This document shows positions 1-5,399 of a stretch of DNA of 5,399 nt, in pieces. The notes beneath the pieces are model-generated. The model did not search any database. It saw only the letters and a list, made by a program, of their open reading frames with translations, and was not told the DNA's origin. The number at the start of each line of letters is the position of its first letter. Position 1 is the stretch's first letter. Location of the stretch: NCBI GenBank assembly GCA_947473535.1, contig CANJFK010000106.1, forward strand, positions 1 to 5,399. Reading direction: 5' to 3'. Source of the stretch: Legionellaceae bacterium. GTDB lineage: Bacteria > Pseudomonadota > Gammaproteobacteria > Legionellales > Legionellaceae. Position numbers and translations under genes: made by a program.

Positions 1-92
1 ACAGGGGTTATTTCAGCGACATTCCTTCGTACTCAATTATTCACGCATATAAAGATGCTTTTATTCGCAACTTAAGTCGTATAACGGTATAA
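1..92 (+). CDS. Possible 3' end of an unidentified upstream gene (partial)
   Basis: The frame starting at base 3 is open for 29 codons from the left edge and ends at TAA 90-92. The tail reads in part [20 protein letters not shown], a protein-like mix of aromatic, hydrophobic and charged residues. The other two plus-strand frames stop earlier, and the minus-strand frames are closed. I do not recognise the family. It does not look like the end of BamA or Skp/OmpH, which often precede lpxD in other bacteria. Thirty open codons can occur by chance, so the case rests mainly on residue composition. The stop codon lies inside the -10 box of the promoter for the next gene, as expected in a compact genome. 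Confidence 0.4.
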   Translation, partial: RGYFSDIPSYSIIHAYKDAFIRNLSRITV

Positions 93-93
93 T
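64..93 (+). promoter_or_regulatory. Sigma70-type promoter for lpxD-polA
   Basis: A perfect TATAAT lies at 88-93. TTCGCA at 64-69 matches the -35 consensus at four of six positions, with an 18-bp spacer. Initiation would be expected around base 100, giving a leader of roughly 28 nt before the ATG at 128. A start there leaves the in-frame TTG at 95 outside the message, which supports the ATG. The assignment rests on consensus match alone. Confidence 0.55.
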
Positions 94-127
94 CTTGGAA
101 AATTTTTGCACGACGACAAGGTCTCCC

Positions 128-1189
128 ATGAATGCTTCCTTATTTGAAATCGCCTCCTTAGTTCAGGGCGTGGTGGTTGGCGATGAGAAATTAATGATTT
201 CTGCATTATCGCCCATTGATAGTGTAATGAATAATGCACTGGTTTTTGCTGAAGGAGCAGACAATTTAAAGCAAGCCGCCGCATCTAACGCAGCCGCTAT
301 TTTAGTTGCGAGCGATGTCAGTGGCATTAATAAACCAATTATCCAGGTTGCACATCCGTTTAAAGCGTTTATTACATTGTTAACACACTTTTATCCACCG
401 CATAAACCACAGGAGGGGATTCACCCCACCGCAATCATTGCGGAACATGTGGTGCTGGGTAGCAACATCGCGGTTGGCCCTTATGTCGTTATCGAATCAG
501 GCTCTACAATAGGCAACAATTGCGTAATTAAAAGTCATGTGCACATCGGTCATCATGTAACTATCGGTGCAGGTACAACCATTCATCCACAAGTAACCAT
601 TTACGATAACTGTCAAATTGGCGCACGCGTTAGCATTCACGCCTCAACCGTCATTGGTTCGGACGGTTTTGGCTATACCTTCGACAATGGCCAACACATC
701 AAAGTACCGCATGTAGGTCAGGTTATTATTGAAGATGATGTTGAAATAGGCGCGAACACCGTCATTGACCGTGCAACATTAGGTGCGACGATCATTGGGG
801 AAGGCACGAAGATTGATAATTTAGTTCAGATAGCACACTCGGTAAAACTGGGTAAACACAATATTCTTTGTGCATTTACTGGCATAGCCGGCAGCAGCAC
901 CAGCGGCAATAACGTGATTTTCGCGGCGAATGTCGGTGTAAGCGATCACGTGCGCATTGATGATGGCGTTATACTCGGCGCGCGTGCCGGCGTGCCACCT
1001 AAAAAACATTTAAAACAGGGCAATATTTATCTAGGAAGTCCTGCGCGTCCTAGAGACAAGGCAATTGAACAAGAGCTCGCCACAACCAGAATTCCATTCA
1101 TCCGCAAAAATCTGCAAAACTTAACCAAGCGAGTGGCTGAGTTAGCTGAACGGGTAGCTCGTATGGATAAAGAGAACACAGAAGCATGA
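128..1189 (+). CDS. lpxD: UDP-3-O-(3-hydroxyacyl)glucosamine N-acyltransferase LpxD
   Basis: LpxD carries out the third step of lipid A synthesis. It moves a 3-hydroxyacyl chain from acyl carrier protein to the 2-amino group of UDP-3-O-acylglucosamine in the cytoplasm. From the ATG at 128 the product is 353 residues (E. coli LpxD has 341). Residues 1-98 form the N-terminal uridine-binding domain. Residues 99 to about 300 are left-handed beta-helix hexapeptide repeats, for example IGNNCVI and IGAGTTI. The family signature GSDGFGY is at 178-184. QIAH at 234-237 places His237 at the position of the catalytic E. coli His239, and His274 matches E. coli His276 with the same 37-residue spacing. Residues 305-353 form a charged C-terminal helix, the part that contacts ACP in the family. 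An in-frame TTG at 95 would add 11 residues unlike the family and lies at or before the predicted transcription start. The ATG has a weak AAGG (118-121) six bases upstream. The stop overlaps the polA start, and fabZ and lpxA do not follow, so this could be a second LpxD copy (inference). Confidence 0.95.
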   Translation: MNASLFEIASLVQGVVVGDEKLMISALSPIDSVMNNALVFAEGADNLKQAAASNAAAILVASDVSGINKPIIQVAHPFKAFITLLTHFYPPHKPQEGIHPTAIIAEHVVLGSNIAVGPYVVIESGSTIGNNCVIKSHVHIGHHVTIGAGTTIHPQVTIYDNCQIGARVSIHASTVIGSDGFGYTFDNGQHIKVPHVGQVIIEDDVEIGANTVIDRATLGATIIGEGTKIDNLVQIAHSVKLGKHNILCAFTGIAGSSTSGNNVIFAANVGVSDHVRIDDGVILGARAGVPPKKHLKQGNIYLGSPARPRDKAIEQELATTRIPFIRKNLQNLTKRVAELAERVARMDKENTEA

Positions 1190-3876
1190 CGCATCCCATC
1201 GTTTTAATTGATGCCTCCTCTTATTTTTTTCGTGCGTTTCATGCTTTACCGCCCCTCACGAACTCAAAAGGACAACCCACTGGCGCAATCTATGGGGTCG
1301 TTAACATGATTAAGCGCCTCATCAAAGATTATCAACCCAAGCAACTGGCCGTCGTGTTTGATGCCAAAGGCAAAACCTTTCGTGATGAATGGTATCCCGC
1401 ATACAAAGCACATCGACCACCAATGCCCATTGAGTTAAGTGGCCAATTTCAACCATTGCTCGACCTTCTCAGCGCCATGGGCTTGCCATTATTAATGGTC
1501 GATGGTGTAGAAGCCGATGATGTGATCGGCACGCTTGCGCTACAAGCGAGTCAACAAGGTATCCCAGTTGTCATCTCGACTGGCGATAAAGACATGGCGC
1601 AGCTGGTTAACGATCACGTGACCCTCATCAATACCATGACGAACCAAGCCTTGGATGCTACGGGTGTTAAAACTAAATTTGGCGTCACGCCAGAACAGAT
1701 CATCGATTACTTAGCATTAATTGGCGACACCAGTGACAACGTGCCTGGCATAAACAAATGCGGCCCTAAAACCGCGGTTAAATGGCTAGAACAATATACA
1801 ACGCTGGATCAAATTGTTGCACATGCCGATACTATAACCGGCAAAATAGGCGACTATTTACGAGCGGGATTGACACAATTAGCACTATCCAAAAAATTAG
1901 TCACTATCAAAACGGATGTTGAGCTACCCATGACCCTGGCGGATCTCACGCCAAAACTGGTCGATCACGATCAATTAATCGCACTAACACGTGAATTTGA
2001 GTTCAAAAATTGGCTTAAAGAGCTATTAAATCAAGACGAACCAATCAATAGCGAACCACAAACCGCTACACCAGTAGCGTTTGACTTTGAACTTATCACG
2101 GAACAAGCATCCTTTGAACGCTGGCTAACCCAGTTGCGAACATGCTCTCTATTTTGCGTGGACACCGAGACCACGAATCTAGACGCAATGCACGCCGAAA
2201 TTGTCGGCATTTCTCTCGCAATTGATCCGGAACGCCCCGCTTACATTCCACTGACTCATGTCGACGGCGGCCAACAATTAGCCCGTGAAATGGTATTAAC
2301 AGCGCTTAAACCTCTTTTGGAAAATCCCAACATCAACAAAGTTGGCCAAAATTTGAAGTATGATTACACTGTGTTTAAAAACCACGGGATAACCCTGCAA
2401 GGCATCGCTTACGATACCATGTTAGAATCTTACTTATTGAATAGTGCCGGTGGTCGTCATGATATGGACACACTTGCATTAAAATATTTAGGCTATAAGA
2501 CGATCACTTTTTCTGATGTTGCAGGCAAAGGCGCTAAACAACTACGTTTTGATCAGATCCCAGTGAGTAAAGCCGCACCCTATGCGGCTGAAGACGCAAT
2601 GATCACATTAAAACTCCATCAAACGCTATATCCCATGATGGACGATTCATTAAAGCGCGTTTTGCATACGATCGAAATTCCGTTACTCACGGTTATTGCA
2701 GAGATCGAGCGCCATGGTGTATTAATCGATGAAGCACGTTTAGCCAAACATGGCATTCGGCTAAAAACACGCATCCTCGAATTAGAAGAAGAGGCATACC
2801 TCTTGGCTGGAAAAATATTTAATTTAAATTCGCCGAAGCAGTTACAAGATATTTTATACACAGAACAACAATTGCCTGTGCGTGCCAAAACACCAAAGGG
2901 TCAACCCTCTACGGCTGAAGCGGTATTACAAGAACTCGCATTTGATTTTCGCCTGCCAGCAGTCATTTTAGAATACCGTGGTTTAAGCAAACTCGTTTCT
3001 ACGTATATTGATGCCTTGCCAAAATGCATCAATCCGAACACGCATCGTGTACACACCTCCTATAATCAAGCCGTCGCGGCAACAGGACGTTTGTCATCGA
3101 GTGAGCCTAACTTACAAAATATTCCTGTTCGTAGTGAAGAAGGTCGTTTAATCCGCAGGGCCTTCATCGCACCACCCCAACATGTTTTACTCACCGCCGA
3201 TTATTCACAAATTGAATTACGCATCATGGCGCACCTATCACAAGATGACAATTTGTTGAATGCATTTGCGCAAGGCTGGGACATCCACGCCGCCACGGCG
3301 AGTGAAATTTTTGCTGTCGCATTAAATGAAGTAACAAAAGAGCAACGACGACGAGCAAAAGCGGTTAATTTTGGTCTCATTTATGGTATGTCCGCCTTTG
3401 GCCTCGCGAAACAATTGGCTGTAGAGCGACAAGATGCGCAATATTATATTGATCGTTATTTCCAACGTTACCCTGGTGTCTTAGCCTACATGGAAAGAAC
3501 ACGTAAACAAGCACACGCACAAGGGTTTGTCGAAACATTATTTGGCCGACGCCTTTATTTACCTGAAATCAACGCGCGCAATATCATGCGCCAAAAAGCA
3601 GCTGAACGCACTGCCATCAACGCGCCCATGCAAGGTACTGCCGCAGATATCATTAAAAAAGCCATGTTAGCCGTCTCCGATTGGCAAACCACACAAACAC
3701 GCCCCGACGCACGCGTCATCATGCAAGTTCATGATGAGCTGGTATTTGAAGTACATGATGACGCCATCGAATCGGCTAAATGCACCATTCGCGAGTTGAT
3801 GGAACATACCGTTGAATTGTCCGTGCCATTGCTGGTCTCTATTGGTATTGGGCAAAACTGGGATGAGGCGCATTAA
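1186..3876 (+). CDS. polA: DNA polymerase I
   Basis: DNA polymerase I fills gaps, removes RNA primers from Okazaki fragments and takes part in excision repair. The 896-residue product has all three domains (E. coli: 928). The 5'-3' nuclease spans about 1-290, with acidic metal-site residues Asp9, Asp59, Glu109/Asp111/Asp112, Asp134/Asp136 and Asp181/Asp184. Its helix-hairpin-helix loop reads [10 protein letters not shown]. The 3'-5' proofreading exonuclease spans about 300-490 and looks active: DTET (Asp326, Glu328), KYD (Asp393) and AAED (Asp470) match E. coli Asp355, Glu357, Asp424 and Asp501. The polymerase domain runs to the C-terminus. Motif A is DYSQIE (Asp672), the motif B helix carries Arg721, Lys725, Phe729 and Tyr733, and motif C is QVHDE (Asp850, Glu851). 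Phe729 at the E. coli Phe762 position predicts normal discrimination against dideoxynucleotides. The ATG overlaps the lpxD stop as ATGA, with only a weak purine stretch (1169-1175) upstream, so translational coupling is likely. No strong terminator is seen after the stop. Confidence 0.98.
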   Translation: MTHPIVLIDASSYFFRAFHALPPLTNSKGQPTGAIYGVVNMIKRLIKDYQPKQLAVVFDAKGKTFRDEWYPAYKAHRPPMPIELSGQFQPLLDLLSAMGLPLLMVDGVEADDVIGTLALQASQQGIPVVISTGDKDMAQLVNDHVTLINTMTNQALDATGVKTKFGVTPEQIIDYLALIGDTSDNVPGINKCGPKTAVKWLEQYTTLDQIVAHADTITGKIGDYLRAGLTQLALSKKLVTIKTDVELPMTLADLTPKLVDHDQLIALTREFEFKNWLKELLNQDEPINSEPQTATPVAFDFELITEQASFERWLTQLRTCSLFCVDTETTNLDAMHAEIVGISLAIDPERPAYIPLTHVDGGQQLAREMVLTALKPLLENPNINKVGQNLKYDYTVFKNHGITLQGIAYDTMLESYLLNSAGGRHDMDTLALKYLGYKTITFSDVAGKGAKQLRFDQIPVSKAAPYAAEDAMITLKLHQTLYPMMDDSLKRVLHTIEIPLLTVIAEIERHGVLIDEARLAKHGIRLKTRILELEEEAYLLAGKIFNLNSPKQLQDILYTEQQLPVRAKTPKGQPSTAEAVLQELAFDFRLPAVILEYRGLSKLVSTYIDALPKCINPNTHRVHTSYNQAVAATGRLSSSEPNLQNIPVRSEEGRLIRRAFIAPPQHVLLTADYSQIELRIMAHLSQDDNLLNAFAQGWDIHAATASEIFAVALNEVTKEQRRRAKAVNFGLIYGMSAFGLAKQLAVERQDAQYYIDRYFQRYPGVLAYMERTRKQAHAQGFVETLFGRRLYLPEINARNIMRQKAAERTAINAPMQGTAADIIKKAMLAVSDWQTTQTRPDARVIMQVHDELVFEVHDDAIESAKCTIRELMEHTVELSVPLLVSIGIGQNWDEAH

Positions 3877-3897
3877 GATTTGTTCGATTCAGGCATG

Positions 3898-3930
3898 GTT
3901 TTCACAAAACAATAAATAATGCACTATAAT
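3898..3930 (+). promoter_or_regulatory. Strong sigma70-type promoter with a palindrome over the -35 box
   Basis: TTCACA (3901-3906) matches the -35 consensus at five of six positions. An 18-bp spacer separates it from a perfect TATAAT (3925-3930). Initiation is expected near 3937, so the message for the gene at 4066 would have a leader of about 130 nt. The -35 box lies inside a perfect short inverted repeat, GTTTT-CAC-AAAAC (3898-3910), which could be an operator or chance in AT-rich DNA. The promoter sits just after polA, so the downstream gene is probably its own transcription unit. Confidence 0.6.
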
Positions 3931-3936
3931 ATACCG

Positions 3937-4065
3937 GACACGCCTGAGTTTTCAGTTTGTTAGCATCCCATCTACGGCTCATCTTGACCGGTAAAAAACG
4001 TAAATCCATGTGCGTAAGGTATAAACCAATGCAGTCTTTAGAGGGCGTTATCAAGAGGAGCAGAA
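3937..4065 (+). other. Long 5' leader with a candidate overlapping upstream ORF
   Basis: This is the predicted untranslated leader between the promoter and the ATG at 4066. It contains a tiny reading frame, ATG 4029-4031 to TAA 4098-4100, 23 codons plus stop. An AAGG (4016-4019) lies nine bases before its ATG, and the frame overlaps the start of the main gene in another register. The only hairpin noticed is a 4-bp CTGA/TCAG stem at 3944-3955, too weak to call. No known riboswitch was recognised. The small frame may be chance, or may modulate access to the main ribosome site. Confidence 0.3.
4053..4060 (+). promoter_or_regulatory. Ribosome binding site of the DUF1810 fusion gene
   Basis: AAGAGGAG ends five bases before the ATG at 4066. 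It is the best Shine-Dalgarno match in the window. It fixes the start of the gene, because the DUF1810 homology begins within the first ten residues of that reading frame. Confidence 0.8.
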
Positions 4066-5241
4066 ATGCCTGGTCAACAACATTTGAACCGCTTTCATAA
4101 AGCTCAGGACAGCACTACCAAAGGTCGTACTGTCTACGATATTGCATCGGAAGAAATGCTGGCGGGGCATAAAACAAGTCATTGGATATGGTACATCTTT
4201 CCCCAACTCAAAACGATGGGGTTCAGTCAAACGTCTAAATTTTATGGACTCCGTAATTTTGCTGAAGCCTGTAATTACCTCCGTGATCCCGTTTTATTTA
4301 AACGCTACAACGACATGGTGACGATCGCTCAAGCAAAGCTAACAGCAGGCGTTCCCGTTCTAACGCTGATGAACGGAAAAATAGACGCTAAAAAACTTGC
4401 TTCTAGTTTGACACTTTTCCGCGCCGCAGCCTCTTATTTAGCATCGTTAAGCGAAGGGGTATCACACGAATGCGCAAACCTTGAAAAAAGATGCAGCGAT
4501 ACGCTGAAGATCATGTCAACACAAGGTTATGGTGAGTGTGCAAAAACCATGGCAGATCATTCTGTCCAGACACTGGACATGTCTGATGGCTCAGAGGATA
4601 GAGAGAATGAATCCATAACGCCAGACAGGTCACTCAAAAAAAAACCAACCGCGAAGCTTAATCACCCGCCAAAAAAACGGCCTACATTAACGGTCTCGAG
4701 TGACTCATCCGATTCTGATTCTGATTCTGATTCTAAACCCGCGGATCCATTTGAAAGCGCAAAAAAACAACTGCGCACGACAATCAATTTGATTGCGGAC
4801 ACAACAATTCAGGCGAAAGCTAACGACGTTTTAACGCAGATTCTAACGTTATATCCAACATCCTCAAGACAAGATAAACAAACATTGCTAAAAATCGTCT
4901 TTTCCACTCATGATTTATTAAACAGCTCAAAACCTCGTGAACGCCAACAGGCATTAGAAAGCTACAAGCAATTAGCCGACGCGGCACAAGGCCGACCCGC
5001 TTCAAAATGGAAAATATTAGGCGGAATAATGATGCTATTAGGTGCTGCTGTTGCAGTGAGTGGCGCCGTGTTAGTTGCTGGCGGAGTTATACCGGTTGGT
5101 GCAATACTCATTGGCGTAGGTGCGGTCTCATTCATAAGTGGCACTAATTTTTTTCGATCCAAAGGCTTGTCCAGAGCAATGCATGACTTGGCTAACCTGA
5201 AGCAAGCAGATAAACCACCCGAGCCACGTAATAAAAAATAA
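4066..5241 (+). CDS. DUF1810 (Rv1873-like) domain protein with Ser/Asp linker and C-terminal membrane hairpin
   Basis: The product has 391 residues. Residues 6 to about 150 match my recollection of DUF1810 (the fold of M. tuberculosis Rv1873; biochemical role unknown to me): RFHKAQD at 9-15, SHWIWYIFPQL at 38-48, SKFYGL at 57-62, a RDPVL segment at 73-77, SSLTLFRAA at 113-121 and a final CSDTLKIM at 143-150. Stand-alone members are about 140 residues, so roughly 240 residues are added here. Residues 160-225 are a polar linker with a basic stretch (Lys191-Lys193, Lys203-Arg205) followed by a Ser/Asp tract at 211-223. Residues 226-305 look helical and soluble. Residues about 316-338 and 341-360 are two Gly/Ala/Val-rich hydrophobic segments joined by a short turn, a likely membrane hairpin. 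A polar tail rich in Lys and Pro follows. There is no N-terminal signal peptide, so the DUF1810 domain is probably cytoplasmic, or host-cytosolic if the protein is secreted. This layout resembles Legionella/Coxiella-type effectors, but that is inference. The gene has its own promoter and RBS, and an insertion sequence starts about 20 bp after its stop. Confidence 0.85.
   Translation: MPGQQHLNRFHKAQDSTTKGRTVYDIASEEMLAGHKTSHWIWYIFPQLKTMGFSQTSKFYGLRNFAEACNYLRDPVLFKRYNDMVTIAQAKLTAGVPVLTLMNGKIDAKKLASSLTLFRAAASYLASLSEGVSHECANLEKRCSDTLKIMSTQGYGECAKTMADHSVQTLDMSDGSEDRENESITPDRSLKKKPTAKLNHPPKKRPTLTVSSDSSDSDSDSDSKPADPFESAKKQLRTTINLIADTTIQAKANDVLTQILTLYPTSSRQDKQTLLKIVFSTHDLLNSSKPRERQQALESYKQLADAAQGRPASKWKILGGIMMLLGAAVAVSGAVLVAGGVIPVGAILIGVGAVSFISGTNFFRSKGLSRAMHDLANLKQADKPPEPRNKK
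4711..4734 (+). repeat. Perfect hexanucleotide repeat (GATTCT)4
   Basis: Four perfect tandem copies of GATTCT encode (Asp-Ser)4 at residues 216-223 of the DUF1810 fusion protein. They extend a Ser/Asp-rich stretch that begins at residue 211. Because the unit is six bases, slippage would lengthen or shorten the linker without shifting the frame. Confidence 0.95.
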
Positions 5242-5282
5242 TGGAGAAAGAACGTCATAACCCAGGGCAAGAGCATCAAAGT

Positions 5283-5399
5283 TTAAATTCCCAACACCTT
5301 TTCCCTATATTTATCATAAAGGCCTGCTTTTCGCCTTTTTCGAGGGATTGAAAATTTTGACTCAGGCTCTTTTCTTAGCAAATTCAGCGCCAGATGTCG
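5283..5399 (-). CDS. ISAs1-family transposase, C-terminal fragment
   Basis: Read on the minus strand from the right edge, 38 codons are open down to TAA at 5285-5283. The fragment begins RHLALNLLRKEPESK and continues with RKRRKAGLYDKY and a closing EKVLGI. This matches the remembered C-terminal pattern of ISAs1/H-repeat transposases: an ALNLL motif, a short charged stretch, a K/R-rich KR..KA(G/A) motif, then a Y....VL ending. The catalytic DDE domain lies beyond the window, so activity cannot be judged. The gene converges on the DUF1810 fusion gene, with 41 bp between the two stop codons. Family assignment is from motif memory, not a search. Confidence 0.75.
   Translation of the reverse strand, partial: RHLALNLLRKEPESKFSIPRKRRKAGLYDKYREKVLGI
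5318..5340 (+). terminator. Weak candidate intrinsic terminator inside the IS end
   Basis: AAAGGC (5318-5323) can pair with GCCTTT (5333-5338) across a 9-nt loop. The right arm runs into five T residues (5336-5340), so a plus-strand transcript leaving the DUF1810 fusion gene could stop here. The hairpin lies within the transposase coding frame on the other strand and has only three G-C pairs, so it may be a by-product of coding sequence. Confidence 0.3.

Larger units (their letters stand above)
5263..5399 (-). mobile_element. End of an ISAs1-family insertion sequence (partial)
   Basis: The segment begins at 5263 with CAGGGCAAGAGCATC. CAGGG is the terminal sequence I recall for ISAs1-family elements. 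Twenty bases inside it lies the stop of a minus-strand transposase tail, a spacing that suits the 3' end of a single-gene element. The element runs off the right edge, so the other inverted repeat and the target duplication cannot be seen. If the boundary is correct, the eight bases TCATAACC (5255-5262) should be repeated at the far end. The exact boundary is less certain than the presence of the transposase. Confidence 0.6.

Noticed and set aside
1..20. CAGGGG at the left edge as another copy of the IS end
   Set aside because: Only CAGGG is shared with 5263-5267; the following bases do not match, and an open frame runs through the site.
95..127. TTG at 95 as the lpxD start, adding 11 residues
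   Set aside because: It lies two bases after the predicted -10 box, upstream of the expected transcript start, and the added residues do not resemble the LpxD N-terminus, which begins naturally at the ATG at 128.
1186..3876. Possible loss of proofreading or nuclease function in PolA
   Set aside because: All carboxylates checked in the 5' nuclease, 3'-5' exonuclease and polymerase sites are present, and the length is normal.
3877..3960. Intrinsic terminator after polA
   Set aside because: Only short stems (GTTTT/AAAAC at 3898-3910, CTGA/TCAG at 3944-3955) are present, without a GC-rich stem and T tract.
3877..4065. PmrA-type TTAAT direct repeats, which mark some Legionella/Coxiella effector promoters
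   Set aside because: No TTAAT copy was found in the intergenic region on either strand.
4962..5279. 105-codon minus-strand reading frame opposite the membrane hairpin
   Set aside because: It is antisense to the well-supported fusion gene, runs across the proposed IS boundary, and its Pro/Ala/Thr-rich product looks like the complement of Gly/Ala/Val-rich coding sequence.

Overview
The window reads as a gammaproteobacterial chromosome segment. DNA polymerase I has E. coli-type motifs throughout, and an lpxD gene shows a Gram-negative cell that makes lipid A. The third gene fuses a small conserved domain to a low-complexity linker and a C-terminal transmembrane hairpin. That style is common in host-associated Legionellales (Legionella, Coxiella, Berkiella relatives). 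The order-level assignment is inference from gene style, not proof.

Layout, left to right. Positions 1-92 hold a reading frame open from the left edge to a stop, probably the tail of an unidentified upstream gene. A sigma70-type promoter overlaps that stop. It is followed by lpxD (128-1189, lipid A acyltransferase) and polA (1186-3876, full-length DNA polymerase I). lpxD and polA overlap by four bases (ATGA), so they are probably co-transcribed and translationally coupled. This joins an outer-membrane biosynthesis gene to a replication/repair gene, away from the usual fabZ-lpxA partners. A 189-bp intergenic region follows. It holds a strong-looking promoter (TTCACA-18-TATAAT) and a leader of about 130 nt. 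The leader serves a 391-residue protein (4066-5241) made of a DUF1810/Rv1873-like domain, a basic then Ser/Asp-repeat linker, a helical region and a two-segment membrane hairpin.

About 20 bp after that gene the sequence becomes the end of an insertion sequence. A CAGGG-type terminus starts near 5263, and the last 38 codons of an ISAs1-family transposase run on the minus strand (5283-5399), cut by the window edge.

lpxD and polA are ordinary housekeeping genes with all expected catalytic residues. The novel part is the DUF1810 fusion protein. It is separately transcribed, sits beside a mobile element, carries a (GATTCT)4 microsatellite in its linker, and could be a membrane-associated accessory protein or a secreted effector. 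No RNA gene, CRISPR array or replication origin was seen.
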